DNA of 64,000 bases, taken from assembly GCF_900095205.1 (NCBI RefSeq), contig NZ_LT606951.1:1488001-1552000 (forward strand). The letters are read 5' to 3'. Under the pieces are notes generated by a model. The model was not told the DNA's origin and ran no database searches. It saw nothing but the letters and a program-made list of their open reading frames with translations. This document shows, piece by piece, positions 32,822 through 43,768 of the stretch (positions are counted from its first letter, which is position 1; each line of letters begins with the position of its first letter). The translations under genes were made by a program, and so were the position numbers. The stretch is from Polynucleobacter necessarius (GTDB taxonomy: Bacteria; Pseudomonadota; Gammaproteobacteria; Burkholderiales; Burkholderiaceae).

Positions 32822-33361
32822 CTATACCAAAGCAGAAATAGCGTCATCTAGCTCTACAGCAAACTTATCAATAAAGAGTAAGCCACGCAGTAACTCTGCG
32901 GCACGCACATAGTTTTTAGCGCCGTCAATTGCCTGGGTGATCTCTGCGAGAGTATCTTGCTTGGATTGCTCCACTTCGGCCATCAAAGCCTCTAATGTAG
33001 GCAAATCCTCTGCCTGATCGTCTAGATACTCGCGCCACTCCATTTGCTTCATAAGAAAAGCAGCAGACATCGCAGTATTGGTTTCTAGCTTGGCATCAAC
33101 ACCATGAAGCTGGCAAATATAAAGGCCGCGCTGCACAGGGTTCTTGAGTGTTTGAAAAGCAGTATTTGCGAAGGTGGCCATTTGCATCGCCAAACGCTGC
33201 TCTGTATCGCTACCGCGCGCATGGCGATCCGGATGCACCTCCTTCTGAACTGCTAGGTAAGCCTGGTCAAGGACAGGCAAGTCGATTTTGAATTGCTGAT
33301 TTAAACCAAAGAAGCGGAAGTAATCGTTAGACGCGGAAGGATTCGCCACAACCACACTCAT
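32822..33361 (-). CDS. hscB: Fe-S assembly co-chaperone HscB
   Basis: 179-residue J-domain protein with the HPD motif in [12 protein letters not shown], and the C-terminal helical domain that binds IscU. Its start at 33361 overlaps the end of iscA by about 35 bases, indicating translational coupling. Open. Confidence 0.95.
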   Translation of the reverse strand: MSVVVANPSASNDYFRFFGLNQQFKIDLPVLDQAYLAVQKEVHPDRHARGSDTEQRLAMQMATFANTAFQTLKNPVQRGLYICQLHGVDAKLETNTAMSAAFLMKQMEWREYLDDQAEDLPTLEALMAEVEQSKQDTLAEITQAIDGAKNYVRAAELLRGLLFIDKFAVELDDAISALV

Positions 33362-33650
33362 CTTTTACGTTTGGATTCTGAAACTTAAATCCTTCATTCA
33401 AACCCTCGCGTACAAAGTCTAGTTCAGCCCCATCTAAATAGGCCAAGCTCTTTGGATCTACGAATACCTTAACGCCATTGGACTCAAACACTTGGTCTTC
33501 AGCAGCTGGTTCATCAACATACTCAAGTTGATATGCCAAGCCGGAACAGCCTGTTGTTCGAACACCCAAGCGTAAGCCACATCCTTTGCCACGCTTCTCC
33601 AAATTGCGGTTTACGTGCGCAGCTGCTTTGTCAGTTAAAGTAATTGCCAT
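33327..33650 (-). CDS. iscA: A-type Fe-S carrier IscA
   Basis: 107 residues with the three conserved cysteines in [13 protein letters not shown] and DECGCGESF. Carries clusters or iron to apoproteins. Open; between iscU and hscB. Confidence 0.95.
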   Translation of the reverse strand: MAITLTDKAAAHVNRNLEKRGKGCGLRLGVRTTGCSGLAYQLEYVDEPAAEDQVFESNGVKVFVDPKSLAYLDGAELDFVREGLNEGFKFQNPNVKDECGCGESFRV

Positions 33651-33681
33651 AGTTTTAAATCTTTTTGTTTACTTCGTTTCT

Positions 33682-34068
33682 TTATTTCGCCGGATGCTTT
33701 TCTTTGTAATCCGCTACTGCCGCTTTAATTGCATCTTCTGCCAAAATAGAGCAGTGAATTTTTATTGGCGGCAAAGCCATCTCTTCAGCAATGAGTGAAT
33801 TCTTAATCTCTAATGCTTGATCTAAAGTTTTACCTTTCACCCATTCCGTTACTAATGAAGATGATGCAATGGCAGAGCCGCAACCATAGGTCTTAAACTT
33901 TGCATCTTCAATCACACCTTGATCATTTACGCGAATTTGTAATTTCATGACGTCGCCACAGGCTGGAGCACCAACCATACCAGTACCAACACTATCGTCA
34001 CCCTTCTCAAATGAGCCAACGTTACGGGGGTTTTCGTAGTGGTCTATGACCTTTTCGCTATATGCCAT
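33682..34068 (-). CDS. iscU: Fe-S cluster scaffold IscU
   Basis: 128 residues, normal length. Ligand cysteines lie in GAPACGDVMKLQI, TYGCGSAIASS and IHCSILAEDAIKAA. The HscA recognition loop is expected near LPPIK, seen as MALPPIKIHCS. Open. Confidence 0.97.
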   Translation of the reverse strand: MAYSEKVIDHYENPRNVGSFEKGDDSVGTGMVGAPACGDVMKLQIRVNDQGVIEDAKFKTYGCGSAIASSSLVTEWVKGKTLDQALEIKNSLIAEEMALPPIKIHCSILAEDAIKAAVADYKEKHPAK

Positions 34069-34107
34069 GGTATTTCCTCTTTAATTTTTTATGCTTAATA
34101 TTTCTTT

Positions 34108-35367
34108 TTAATGTGCAGCCCATTGAATCGTGTTCAGATCGATTCCATCTTTGTACATTTCCCAAAGTGGTGATAGCTCGCGCAACTTGGCAATCTTTTC
34201 CTTCACCAACTTGATAGTGAAATCCACCTCCTCTTCGGTTGTAAAGCGACCCAAGGTAAAACGAATCGAACTATGCGCCAACTCATCATTGCGACCCAAA
34301 GCTCGCAATACATAAGATGGCTCCAAAGATGCTGAGGTACAGGCTGATCCAGATGAGATGGCCAAATCTTTGAGCGCCATCAACATAGACTCGCCTTCTA
34401 CGTAGTTAAAACTAATGTTGAGGTTATGAGGGACACGATTGTCCATGTCGCCATTGACATAAACCTCTTCAATATCTTTTAAGCCATTTAATAAACGATC
34501 GCGCAAGGCACGGATACGTTTATTTTCTTCAGCCATTTCAATACGGGCAATGCGGAATGCTTCGCCCATGCCTACAATTTGATGAATTGCTAGCGTTCCT
34601 GAACGCATACCGCGCTCATGACCACCGCCATGAATTTGTGCCTCAATACGAATACGAGGCTTACGACGCACAAACAAAGCACCAATACCTTTAGGGCCAT
34701 ATGTCTTGTGAGCAGAAAAACTCATCAAATCAACTTTAATCTTTTCGAGGTCAATTTCCACTTTACCAGTTGCTTGCGCCGCATCCACATGGAAAACTAC
34801 GCCACGTGAGCGACACAAATCTCCAATCGCTGAAATATCTTGAACAACTCCAATTTCGTTATTGACATACATTACTGAAGTCAAAATGGTGCCTGGCTTC
34901 ATGGCTGTTTCTAGTTGTGCAAAATCAATCAAACCATTGGGCAACACGTCTAGGTAAGTCACTTCATACCCTTCACGCTCAAGCTCACGACAAGTATCTG
35001 AAGTGGCTTTATGCTCAGTCTTGACGGTAATGATGTGATTGCCGCGATCTTTATAGAAATGCGCTGCACCTTTTAATGCCAAGTTAATACTTTCTGTAGC
35101 GCCACTGGTAAAGACGATTTCTCTTGGATCAGCATGCACCAATTGAGCAACCTCTGAACGCGCCCATTCAACAGCTTCTTCTGCAGCCCAACCATAAGCA
35201 TGGCTACGCGAAGCAGCATTACCAAACTGCTCGCGCAAATATGGCAGCATTTTGTCGACCACACGGGGATCAATCGGTGTTGTAGCGGAATAGTCCATAT
35301 ACACAGGGAAGTGTTTAGGACTAAACATCGGAACCGGTTGTTGTGGCAGGTCTTTTGGGGCGTTCAT
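34108..35367 (-). CDS. iscS: Cysteine desulfurase IscS
   Basis: 419 residues, slightly longer than usual because of an N-terminal extension ([20 protein letters not shown]) before the typical [14 protein letters not shown]. The PLP lysine is in [15 protein letters not shown] and the catalytic cysteine in [14 protein letters not shown]. The enzyme supplies sulfur for clusters and other pathways. It is fully open, in contrast to the encapsulin-associated desulfurase in this window. A start inside the extension is possible. Confidence 0.96.
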   Translation of the reverse strand: MNAPKDLPQQPVPMFSPKHFPVYMDYSATTPIDPRVVDKMLPYLREQFGNAASRSHAYGWAAEEAVEWARSEVAQLVHADPREIVFTSGATESINLALKGAAHFYKDRGNHIITVKTEHKATSDTCRELEREGYEVTYLDVLPNGLIDFAQLETAMKPGTILTSVMYVNNEIGVVQDISAIGDLCRSRGVVFHVDAAQATGKVEIDLEKIKVDLMSFSAHKTYGPKGIGALFVRRKPRIRIEAQIHGGGHERGMRSGTLAIHQIVGMGEAFRIARIEMAEENKRIRALRDRLLNGLKDIEEVYVNGDMDNRVPHNLNISFNYVEGESMLMALKDLAISSGSACTSASLEPSYVLRALGRNDELAHSSIRFTLGRFTTEEEVDFTIKLVKEKIAKLRELSPLWEMYKDGIDLNTIQWAAH

Positions 35368-35394
35368 GGTTTATCTATCGGTGGTAATACGTTA

Positions 35395-35964
35395 TTAACT
35401 TTGTCGCGCTAAATTGAATACGGAATTCACTAAAGGCGCCTTAGGGGCTATCTCTTTTTTCGCTACAAGCACAGGCGCAGGCTTATCTGCTTTTGCGCTT
35501 TCAACTTTGACTTTCTTCTGACGCATGTCTTGGATGACGATACCTCGCCCTTCTTGCTGTTGAACCAAATCTTTTAGGCTCACTAAGCTGAGGTACTCAA
35601 CCATTTTGGAGTTGAGATTGCTCCAAAGATCGTGGGTCATACAACGCCCATGATTTTCGTCATCGGTATGACAGTTCCCTTTACCACCGCACTGAGTAGC
35701 ATCGAGAGGCTCATCGACGGCAACAATAATGTCAGCAACACTCACCTCAGAAGAAGGACGGGCTAGGGTGTAACCACCGCCAGGACCACGCGTACTCTCC
35801 ACAATATTGAAGCGACGTAATTTTCCGAACAATTGCTCGAGGTAGGAAAGGGAAATCTTTTGTCTTTGACTAATTCCGGCCAAAGTTACAGGACCATGCG
35901 TCTCACGCAGGGCTAAATCAATCATTGCGGTTACTGCAAAACGACCTTTGGTTGTAATTCTCAT
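35395..35964 (-). CDS. iscR: Fe-S-sensing regulator IscR
   Basis: 189-residue Rrf2-family regulator. The winged helix contains RGPGGGYTLARPSSEVSVAD. The cluster-binding cysteines lie in TQCGGKGNC and GRCMTHDLW. It represses the isc operon when its [2Fe-2S] cluster is present. The C-terminal tail after residue 130 is Lys/Ala-rich and probably flexible. A matching binding site lies just upstream at 36015-36039. Confidence 0.96.
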   Translation of the reverse strand: MRITTKGRFAVTAMIDLALRETHGPVTLAGISQRQKISLSYLEQLFGKLRRFNIVESTRGPGGGYTLARPSSEVSVADIIVAVDEPLDATQCGGKGNCHTDDENHGRCMTHDLWSNLNSKMVEYLSLVSLKDLVQQQEGRGIVIQDMRQKKVKVESAKADKPAPVLVAKKEIAPKAPLVNSVFNLARQS

Positions 35965-36014
35965 ATGTCACCTTGGTAATGGATTGTTATGGACAGCTAA
36001 CAGTCGGGCGGGTA

Positions 36015-36039
36015 ATACCCGACTATTCCACTCAACTTT
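36015..36039 (-). promoter_or_regulatory. IscR type-1 binding site in the isc promoter
   Basis: Read on the minus strand, the 25 bases contain the half-site TAGTCGGGTAT, which exactly fits YAGTCRRSTAT, and a left half AAAGTTGAGT. About 22 of 25 positions agree with the E. coli type-1 consensus. It overlaps a plausible promoter (TTAAAG, 18 bases, TATTAC). It lies about 50 bases upstream of iscR. Confidence 0.75.
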
Positions 36040-36101
36040 AACATATGCCCTAGCAATCTGCTCGGGAATTATCCCAAAAATCCCTAAGGACGGCGAGGAA
36101 T

Positions 36102-38261
36102 CTAGCCGATCGAGTCTCTAGACCGCGCTCCAAAGGCCATTTCTTTGACCCTTGTGAGCCTATCTCGAGTGCTAGCAGCCTTTTCAAACTCCAAATTCTT
36201 GGCTTCAGCGTTCATTTGCTTCTCAAGACGCTTAATTTCAGCCGCTAAGTCCTTCTCGCCCATATCTTCATAGCAAGACCCTCTCTCCTGCTCCACCTGC
36301 ATCTCCTGACGCCTCTCTTTGACGTCATAAACGCCATCAATGATGTCCTTAATGCGCTTTTGGACCCCTTTGGGCTCAATGCCATGTAATTTATTGAAGG
36401 CGATTTGCTTAGTACGGCGCCTTTCGGTCTCCCCCATGGCGCGTTTCATGGAATCAGTGATTCGGTCAGCATACAAAATAGCTTTGCCGCGGACGTTACG
36501 AGCAGCGCGCCCAATGGTTTGAATCAAACTTCTCTCGGAACGCAAGAATCCTTCCTTATCGGCATCCAAAATTGCCACTAGAGAAACCTCTGGAATATCC
36601 AAGCCTTCGCGCAATAAGTTAATGCCAACCAATACATCAAAGACGCCCAAACGTAAATCTCGCAAAATCTCTACACGTTCAACGGTATCGATATCTGAGT
36701 GAACATAACGAACTTTCACGCCATTATCAGAAAGATAGTCTGTTAATTGTTCTGCCATGCGTTTAGTGAGGACCGTCACCAATACACGCCCCCCTACTTT
36801 GACGCGTGCATGTATTTGATCCAACAAATCATCAACTTGCGTGCTTGCTGGTAAGACTTCAATTTCTGGATCAACCAAACCTGTTGGTCTAACAACTTGC
36901 TCCACCACCTGACCTTGATGCGTATTCTCATAATCAGCCGGTGTTGCAGAAACAAAGATGGTTTGACGCATCTTAGTTTCAAACTCAGTAAATTTGAGTG
37001 GGCGATTATCCATTGCTGATGGCAAACGAAAACCAAATTCCGCCAAAGTATGTTTACGAGATTTATCGCCGTTATACATTGCATTGAGTTGCCCAATCAG
37101 GACATGGCTCTCATCCAAGAACATCAATGCATCGTTGGGCAGGTAATCCACCAGCGTTGGCGGGGCTTCACCTGGGGCTGCGCCTGAAAGGTGGCGAGAG
37201 TAGTTTTCGATCCCTTTGCAAAAACCTAATTCATTGAGCATCTCTAAATCAAAACGTGTGCGTTGCTCAAGACGTTGCGCTTCTACCAACTTACCATCTT
37301 TTACGAACTCATCTAAGCGTGTACGGAGCTCGGCTTTAATGGTTTCAATTGCTTTTAAAACAGTATCGCGTGGTGTGACGTAATGTGAACTTGGATAAAC
37401 AGTAAAGCGTGGAATCTTTTGTCGAATTTTTCCTGTAAGCGGATCAAAGAATTGCAAACTCTCCACTACATCATCAAACAATTCCACTCGCACTGCCAAC
37501 TCGTTATGTTCGGCAGGGAAAATATCAATCGTGTCACCGCGCACGCGAAACACACCACGTTTGAAATCAGTTTCATTACGGTCGTATTGCATAGCAATGA
37601 GGCGCATCAGAATATCGCGCTGACTCATCTTGTCGCCTGGGCGCAATGTCATCACCATACTGTGATAGTCGCCAGGATTACCAATGCCGTAAATAGCAGA
37701 TACTGTTGCAACTATGATGACGTCACGACGCTCCAATAGACTCTTGGTTGCCGATAAACGCATCTGCTCGATGTGCTCATTAATGGAAGAGTCTTTTTCA
37801 ATAAATAGATCACGCTGAGGAACATAGGCCTCGGGCTGGTAATAGTCGTAATAGCTGACGAAGTACTCGACTGCGTTTTTTGGGAAAAACTCCCTAAATT
37901 CGCTATAAAGCTGGGCAGCCAAGGTCTTATTAGGGGCAAAAATAATGGCTGGACGACCCGTTCTGGCGATGACATTGGCCATAGTGAAGGTCTTTCCGGA
38001 CCCGGTGACCCCTAATAAAGTCTGAAAGGTCAGGCCATCCTCAATACCCTCCACCAAGGCATCAATGGCTTGGGGCTGGTCTCCAGCCGGGGGAAACGGC
38101 TGGTAAAGCTGATAAGGGGAGTCCGGGAAGGTAACAAGCTTAGCCGGATCAAGGTCGTGACCTACCTCACCCAAGGGATCGGCCGTTGGGGTTTTATTCA
38201 CAACTTTTACTTCAGAATTTGATCCAGTTTTAGGTAACTTAGGGGGCATCTCGGCTATCAT
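36102..38261 (-). CDS. uvrB: Excinuclease ABC subunit B
   Basis: 719 residues. Walker [15 protein letters not shown], the beta-hairpin region [15 protein letters not shown], helicase motif DESHV and the C-terminal UVR domain ([19 protein letters not shown]) are present. It loads damaged DNA for UvrC incision. The start at 38261 gives a 40-residue N-terminal extension relative to shorter homologues; ATG 38249 is an alternative. Fully open over 2.2 kb. Confidence 0.96.
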   Translation of the reverse strand: MIAEMPPKLPKTGSNSEVKVVNKTPTADPLGEVGHDLDPAKLVTFPDSPYQLYQPFPPAGDQPQAIDALVEGIEDGLTFQTLLGVTGSGKTFTMANVIARTGRPAIIFAPNKTLAAQLYSEFREFFPKNAVEYFVSYYDYYQPEAYVPQRDLFIEKDSSINEHIEQMRLSATKSLLERRDVIIVATVSAIYGIGNPGDYHSMVMTLRPGDKMSQRDILMRLIAMQYDRNETDFKRGVFRVRGDTIDIFPAEHNELAVRVELFDDVVESLQFFDPLTGKIRQKIPRFTVYPSSHYVTPRDTVLKAIETIKAELRTRLDEFVKDGKLVEAQRLEQRTRFDLEMLNELGFCKGIENYSRHLSGAAPGEAPPTLVDYLPNDALMFLDESHVLIGQLNAMYNGDKSRKHTLAEFGFRLPSAMDNRPLKFTEFETKMRQTIFVSATPADYENTHQGQVVEQVVRPTGLVDPEIEVLPASTQVDDLLDQIHARVKVGGRVLVTVLTKRMAEQLTDYLSDNGVKVRYVHSDIDTVERVEILRDLRLGVFDVLVGINLLREGLDIPEVSLVAILDADKEGFLRSERSLIQTIGRAARNVRGKAILYADRITDSMKRAMGETERRRTKQIAFNKLHGIEPKGVQKRIKDIIDGVYDVKERRQEMQVEQERGSCYEDMGEKDLAAEIKRLEKQMNAEAKNLEFEKAASTRDRLTRVKEMAFGARSRDSIG

Positions 38262-38266
38262 TTCAC

Positions 38267-38285
38267 CTGTGAGATTAATTCACAG
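38267..38285. repeat. Inverted repeat upstream of uvrB
   Basis: CTGTGA-GATTAAT-TCACAG, a perfect 6-base inverted repeat with a 7-base spacer, five bases upstream of the uvrB ATG and in the spacer shared with tyrB. It resembles but does not match either the LexA (CTGT-N8-ACAG) or CRP (N6 spacer) consensus. Confidence 0.4.
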
Positions 38286-38412
38286 CGAATTTTGTACAAA
38301 CATTGATTTTGCCGTTTTTCTTTGGAAATAGTTGATTCTAGCCTCAAAAACCGACAATTTTTAACGTCAATTACGAACAAAACTACCTTAAAACTACCAC
38401 TTTCGACCTCAA

Positions 38413-39612
38413 ATGGCCCTGTTTACCTCCGTCCAATTAGCCCCTAAAGATCCTATTTTTGGTCTCACAGAAGCCTACGTTGCCGACCAACGCGTTGACA
38501 AAGTGAACTTAGGCGTTGGTGTTTATTACACAGACGAAGGCAAGGTTCCACTTTTAAAAGCGGTCATTAAAGCGGAAGAAGCGATTGTTGCAAAGCACTT
38601 ACCGCGTAGCTATATCCCCATCGAAGGACCGAACCCTTACAACAGTGCAGTGCAAAACTTATTGTTTGGTACTGACTCAGCGCTTATTAAAGATGGTCGC
38701 GTTGTGACTGCCGAATGTTTGGGCGGTACAGGCGCATTACGTGTTGGCGCTGACTTCATCAAGCATCTGAACTTAAATGCACCATGCGCTATTAGCAACC
38801 CAACATGGGAAAACCATCGCGGCATTTTTGAATCTGCCGGCTTTGATGTAGTTGAGTACACCTACTTCGACGGCAAAACACGTGGCGTTGATTTTGACGG
38901 CATGGTGAAATCTTTAGAGTCTTTCCCAAAGAACACAACAGTGTTGTTACACGCTTGTTGCCACAACCCAACTGGTGCAGATATTGCTGAAGCCCAATGG
39001 CGTCAAGTGATTGATATCTGTAAGAACAAGGGCCTTATCCCCTTCTTAGATATGGCCTACCAAGGATTTGCGGCCGGGATTGAGCAAGATGGTATTACAG
39101 TTCGCCTCTTTGCTGAATCTGGCATGTCTTTCTTTGTATCCAACTCTTTTTCCAAGTCATTTTCACTCTGTGGTGAACGCGTTGGCGCTCTCTCTATCGT
39201 GACACAAAGCAAAGATGAATCCACTCGCGTGCTTTCACAATTGAAGCGCGTCATTCGCACTAACTATTCCAACCCCCCAACTCATGGCGCAGCAATTACT
39301 GCAGCTGTTTTAAATTCACCAGAACTACGCAAGCTCTGGGAAGATGAGTTGGCAGAAATACGTGATCGCATTAAGTCCATGCGTCATGGTCTCGTTGAAA
39401 AACTCGCTGCAGCTGGTGTAAAGCAAAACTTTGCTTTTATCGAAAAGCAGTGTGGAATGTTTTCTTACTCTGGCCTAACAGCCGAGCAAGTTGAGCGCTT
39501 ACAGAAAGAAGATGGCATTTATACCCTCTCTACTGGACGCATTTGTGTGGCAGCCCTCAATACCAAAAATATTGACAAAGTGGCTAAAGCAATCGCCCGT
39601 GTATTGGCTTAA
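38413..39612 (+). CDS. tyrB: Aromatic amino acid / aspartate aminotransferase
   Basis: 399 residues, class I aminotransferase of the AspC/TyrB group. N-terminal LAPKDPIFGLTEAYVADQR and LGVGVYYTDEGKVPLL are typical, and the PLP lysine lies in VSNSFSKSFSLCGERVG. It catalyses the last step of Phe/Tyr synthesis or Asp/2-oxoglutarate transamination. Divergent from uvrB. Fully open. TyrB is favoured over AspC by gene context in related bacteria, not by a decisive motif. Confidence 0.88.
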   Translation: MALFTSVQLAPKDPIFGLTEAYVADQRVDKVNLGVGVYYTDEGKVPLLKAVIKAEEAIVAKHLPRSYIPIEGPNPYNSAVQNLLFGTDSALIKDGRVVTAECLGGTGALRVGADFIKHLNLNAPCAISNPTWENHRGIFESAGFDVVEYTYFDGKTRGVDFDGMVKSLESFPKNTTVLLHACCHNPTGADIAEAQWRQVIDICKNKGLIPFLDMAYQGFAAGIEQDGITVRLFAESGMSFFVSNSFSKSFSLCGERVGALSIVTQSKDESTRVLSQLKRVIRTNYSNPPTHGAAITAAVLNSPELRKLWEDELAEIRDRIKSMRHGLVEKLAAAGVKQNFAFIEKQCGMFSYSGLTAEQVERLQKEDGIYTLSTGRICVAALNTKNIDKVAKAIARVLA

Positions 39613-39653
39613 CAAAGCTTAATAAGCGGATAGACTGAATTACCGGAGGTACC

Positions 39654-40969
39654 ATGGTATATCAGTTACACGAATTTCAAAAAGCCTTACTTCAACCCGT
39701 TAGCTCTTGGGCGCGCGGGGGGCCGCATCAGAAGCATTTATTAATGCCTCTAATCCTGCGTTAATGGTTTCAGGATCAGAGCGCGCGCCTAGCTGCTAGC
39801 TACGAACTCTTATACCGATTGGGTAAGAACTATAAGAAGCCTGAATTTGGTATTCGCTCTGTACAAGCACATGGTCGCGAAGTTGCTATTCATGAAAGAA
39901 CAATCGTTGCAAAACCTTTTTGCAACTTGGTTCGATTCAAACGATTCTCAGATGATGTTGATGTCATCAAAAAAACTAAAAGATGATCCAGTGGTTTTAG
40001 TTGTTGCCCCTCTGTCTGGACAACCACTCCACATTATTGCGTGACACTGTACGCACTCTTTTGCAAGACCCTAAGGTATACATTACCGATTGGATCGACG
40101 CTCGACTAGTTCCGATTGAAGATGGTGAATTTGGTCTAGATGATTACGTTCACTATGTTCAAGAATTTATTCGCACTATTGGCGCAAAAGATTTACATGT
40201 CATTTCTGTTTGCCAGCCGACCGTACCAACCTTAGGGGCGATCTCATTGCTGGCCTCTGCGGGCGAAGCAACTCCTGCATCGATAATCATGATGGGCGGT
40301 CCAATTGATGCGCGTAAATCACCTACTGCTGTTAATAACTTAGCAGATCAAAAGTCTTATGAGTAGTTTGAGAGCCATGTGATTTATAACGTTCCACCTA
40401 ACTACCCAGGCGCAGGTCGTCGTGTTTACCCAGGCTTCTTGCAACATACTGGCTTTATTGCCATGAACCCACAAAACCATCTACAATCGCATTGGGACTA
40501 CTTCACCAATTTAGTACGTGGTGATGAAGGGGATGCAGAGGCACACATCCGTTTCTATGATGAGTACAACGCAGTATTAAATCTGGATTCCAAATTCTAT
40601 TTGGATACCATTAAAACTGTTTTCCAAGACTACGCACTACCCAATGGCACCTGGAAAGTCGCTGGTCAATTGGTTAAGCCACAAGATATTAAGAAGACTG
40701 CGCTTCTAACTGTTGAAGGTGAGCTTAACGATATCTCCAGAAGCGGTCAAACCCAATCGGCGCATGGTTTATGCACAGGCATTCCGAAAGATAATAAAGA
40801 CCACCATGAAGTCGCAGGCGCAGGTCACTATGGCATCTTTGCTGGTCGCCGTTGGCGCGAGAAGGTTTATCCAAAGATTAAAACCTTTATTCGTGAGCAT
40901 CAGAATACGAAAAAACTGCAACACGAACTACTAAGTCAGCGTAAATTAAGGGCTCTTCGGAGCCTTTAA
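39654..40969 (+). pseudogene. phaZ: Intracellular polyhydroxyalkanoate depolymerase PhaZ, frameshifts and nonsense codon
   Basis: Mobilises stored poly-3-hydroxybutyrate. A good GGAGGT precedes ATG 39654 (MVYQLHEFQKALLQPVSSWA). The frame is lost at the run of G near 39716. The segments YELLYRLGKNYKKPEFGIRS and FCNLVRFKRFSDDVD are seen in other frames. From about 40001 the depolymerase domain is open, including the nucleophile region HVISVCQPTVPTLGA. It is cut by TAG at 40364-40366 where a tryptophan (SYEWFESHVIYN) is expected. The remainder is open to 40969. At least three frameshifts and one stop. Confidence 0.9.
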
Positions 40970-40999
40970 TTTTGACAGAATATTTCTACAAGCAATTTC

Positions 41000-41686
41000 A
41001 TGAGCCAAGAAAACAAACTCATTGATCAACTTGAGGACATCCTTCCGCAGACTCAATGCACTAAATGTGGCTACCCTGATTGCCGAGGATATGCAGAAGC
41101 AATGGCCAGCGGCGATGCATTGCCCAATCGATGCCCCCCAGGTGGAGTAGAGAGCATTAAACGTCTTAGTAAAGTCCTGATACCCATTTACCCACAAGAC
41201 GCTTTTGATCTCCACCCTACTGTCGACTCTGATTGTGGGGTGGAGCGACCCCGACCAGTTGCATTTATCGACCCTCAAAAATGTATTGGCTGCACCTTAT
41301 GCATTCAGGCGTGCCCTGTAGATGCGATTGTTGGCGCCTCTAAACAAATGCATGTGGTTTTAACTGAATGGTGCACAGGGTGCGATCTTTGTATTCCGCC
41401 ATGCCCAGTTGATTGCATCAGCATGATTGATGTCAGCGGAAATAAAACAGGCTGGGATGCCTGGTCTCAAGAGTTGGCAAATATCTCGCGCAAGCGCTAT
41501 CACGATCGTGAGCAGCGCCTTGATACAGAACAAAAAGATAACGATGATCGTCTAGCTAAAAAAGCAGCAGCTAAATTAAAGATGGTAAATAGTGAGGCGC
41601 CTCAATCTGAAGAAGAGTTAAAAGAACAAGAACGCAAACGCGCCATCATTGCAGCCGCTATTGCACGAGCTCAGCAAAAGAAATGA
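41000..41686 (+). CDS. rsxB: RnfB/RsxB-type ferredoxin protein
   Basis: 228 residues. A 4Fe-4S domain (QCTKCGYPDCRGYAEAM, with CPPGG) is followed by two ferredoxin motifs, CIGCTLCIQACPVDAI and WCTGCDLCIPPCPVDCI, and a charged Lys/Glu/Ala-rich tail. The N-terminal membrane helix of classic RnfB is absent, as in other Burkholderiales. Electron-transfer role. It overlaps nth by four bases; this pair is a conserved linkage. Confidence 0.85.
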   Translation: MSQENKLIDQLEDILPQTQCTKCGYPDCRGYAEAMASGDALPNRCPPGGVESIKRLSKVLIPIYPQDAFDLHPTVDSDCGVERPRPVAFIDPQKCIGCTLCIQACPVDAIVGASKQMHVVLTEWCTGCDLCIPPCPVDCISMIDVSGNKTGWDAWSQELANISRKRYHDREQRLDTEQKDNDDRLAKKAAAKLKMVNSEAPQSEEELKEQERKRAIIAAAIARAQQKK

Positions 41687-42342
41687 TGAATCTTGAGAAG
41701 CGGCGTGCTTTTTTTGAGCAGCTCAAAGCAAATAATCCCAAGCCCAAAACCGAGTTGGAATACAGCTCGCCTTTTGAGTTGCTGATTGCAGTATTACTTT
41801 CGGCACAAGCGACTGATGTCTCGGTGAATAAAGGCACCAAAAAATTATTTAAGATCGCCAATACCCCGCAGGCCCTATTGGATTTGGGTGAAGAGGATGT
41901 CAGACCTTTTATTCAACATATTGGTTTATTTAACTCCAAAGGCAAACATATCCAGGAGACATGTCGTTTACTGCTGGAAAAACATGGGGGTGAAGTTCCC
42001 CAAACTCGTGAGGAATTAGAAGCTCTTCCTGGCGTAGGTCGAAAAACTGCGAACGTCATTCTCAATACAGCCTTTGGTCAACCCACCATTGCTGTTGATA
42101 CCCATATCTTTAGAGTGTCCAATCGAACTGGTCTTGCCCCTGGCAAAGATATCCTTAAGGTAGAAGAGCAATTACTGAAGCGCGTTCCCAAGGAATATCT
42201 ATTGAATGCCCATCACTGGCTTATTTTGCATGGTCGATATACTTGTAAGGCCCGTAACCCAGAATGTGGGCAATGTATTGTTGAGCCTTTATGTGGCTTT
42301 AAACAAAAAACTGGCAAAGGAAAAGTCCGTGGCGATATTTAA
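41683..42342 (+). CDS. nth: Endonuclease III
   Basis: 219-residue DNA glycosylase/AP lyase for oxidised pyrimidines. HhH motif with catalytic lysine in LPGVGRKTANVILN, catalytic Asp in AVDTHIFRVSNR, and iron-sulfur ligands CKARNPECGQCIVEPLC. The start is ATG 41683 (ATGA overlap) or 41686. Open. Confidence 0.96.
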   Translation: MMNLEKRRAFFEQLKANNPKPKTELEYSSPFELLIAVLLSAQATDVSVNKGTKKLFKIANTPQALLDLGEEDVRPFIQHIGLFNSKGKHIQETCRLLLEKHGGEVPQTREELEALPGVGRKTANVILNTAFGQPTIAVDTHIFRVSNRTGLAPGKDILKVEEQLLKRVPKEYLLNAHHWLILHGRYTCKARNPECGQCIVEPLCGFKQKTGKGKVRGDI

Positions 42343-42760
42343 TCCAACCCGTGAAGAAGTACGTCGCTTTTTCTGTGATACCTGGAAAAAGAAAACCGAT
42401 AACCATATTCTCGACCCAATGGAAACTCTCGCGAGCGATTGGATGGTTGAGCACCCCGAATATCATTCGCTACTAGCAGACCCAGAAGGCGCACTTGGAC
42501 AAGACTACACCCCCGAACGTGGTGAATCCAGCCCATTTCTACACCTGTCGATGCATTTATCGATCAGTGAGCAAATATCGATTAATCAACCTCCAGGCAT
42601 TAAAGAGATAGCTGACAAACTTTCCCAAAAAGCAGGCTCAATGCATGAAGCACAGCACCTGATGATGGAGTGTTTGGGTCAAGTGATGTGGGAGGCGCAG
42701 CGTGAAGGCCAACCTCTGAATCCTGAAAAATATTTAGAAGCACTGAAGAAACTGGTTTAA
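42329..42760 (+). CDS. DUF1841-family protein
   Basis: 143 residues from GTG 42329, preceded by AAAGGA, overlapping the end of nth by 14 bases. Begins VAIFNPTREEVRRFFCDTW, and contains HLSMHLSISEQISINQPPGI and HEAQHLMMECLGQVMWEAQ, the family's conserved core. Function unknown; conserved next to nth in Burkholderiales. A longer upstream start would overlap nth extensively and is not favoured. Confidence 0.85.
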   Translation: MAIFNPTREEVRRFFCDTWKKKTDNHILDPMETLASDWMVEHPEYHSLLADPEGALGQDYTPERGESSPFLHLSMHLSISEQISINQPPGIKEIADKLSQKAGSMHEAQHLMMECLGQVMWEAQREGQPLNPEKYLEALKKLV

Positions 42761-43730
42761 TCCTCTTTCATAGTGGCGCGCTTCACAATAGGCTCTAATC
42801 TTGCTTTTTCATCTGCCAAGAACTTAATGAATGATGCGCGAGTTCCTGGAGATGGCTCAATACCTTACGGTACCAATCAACTCTGAACGGCAGCTGTTTT
42901 CAAGCCAGCATTAATTGCTTGGTTCATCTTCTCCAAGATAGCATCTGTGGCGTTCCCTTTGAAGCAAAAACGCCAGCCCAGTGTCCAATAAATACTTCTG
43001 GGTACCCCTGTTCTTTAGTAGTCGGTACATTTGACAACGCACTTATGTGTTTATTCCATGTAGAGGCAATTGGCCTTAACTTTCCACCCTGAATCTGCGG
43101 AATGACCACGACACTAGCTTCTGAGGTTGCATCCACCTGATTGGAAATGACCGCTATCATCCCTTCGGAACCACTCTTGTAAGGAATGATTTCATATTTT
43201 CCACCCGCCTTAACCTTCAACATCTCCGCCACAAAGTGCGGCGTGCTTCCCGTGCCAGCGGTGGAAAAATTTAAACCTTTGGGATCCTTAGCCAACGCCA
43301 GCAGATCTTTCATATTGTTGATTTTCAAATCTTCTGAAACAACACTGATGGAGGGACTAATCGTTAATAAACCAACAGGAACTAAATCACTCTCCTTATA
43401 TGACATAGGGGACTTAATCATAGGATTAGTGATAATGCCACCAGCACTGACAAAAAAGGTATAGCCCTCTGGTGCACTCTTCGCCACAAAATCTGCACCC
43501 AAGACAGATCCGGCGCCAGGCTTATTCTCAACAATAATGGGCTGGCCCAATTGCTTGGATACTGCTTCAGCAACTACCCTAGCAACGGTATCGTTAGCAC
43601 CGCCAGGCCCAAATCCGACTATAAATTTAATAGCATGGTTAGGCCATGGATCAGCAGCAAATGCTGTGTTAAATACCAAGCAGGCACCAAGAATAATCGC
43701 CGCCTTGAAAATAAGTCTTATTTTTTTCAT
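42757..43730 (-). pseudogene. Bug/TctC periplasmic binding protein, C-terminally broken
   Basis: From ATG 43730 (MKKIRLIFKAAIILGACLVF, signal peptide) the frame is open through IKFIVGFGPGGANDTVARVV, NKPGAGSVLGADFVAKSAP and PYKSGSEGMIAVISNQ. A shift near 42950 follows FASKGTP. The restored frame (DAILEKMNQAINAGLKTAAV) contains TGA at 42877-42879 and TAA at 42865-42867. It then continues with RASFIKFLADEKARLEPIVK to TAA 42757-42759, overlapping the DUF1841 stop. Ligand unknown. Last gene of the TRAP/Pxp operon. Confidence 0.87.
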
Positions 43731-43768
43731 TTTTTCTACTCTCATTTGAAATATATTTTTAACTCTTC

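Noticed and set aside
38267..38285. LexA (SOS) box upstream of uvrB
   Set aside because: CTGT and ACAG are separated by 11 bases, not the 8 of the canonical site.
42206..42328. Extended N-terminus for the DUF1841 gene
   Set aside because: The extension overlaps nth in another frame and the family starts at VAIFNPTREEV; GTG 42329 has a good ribosome site.
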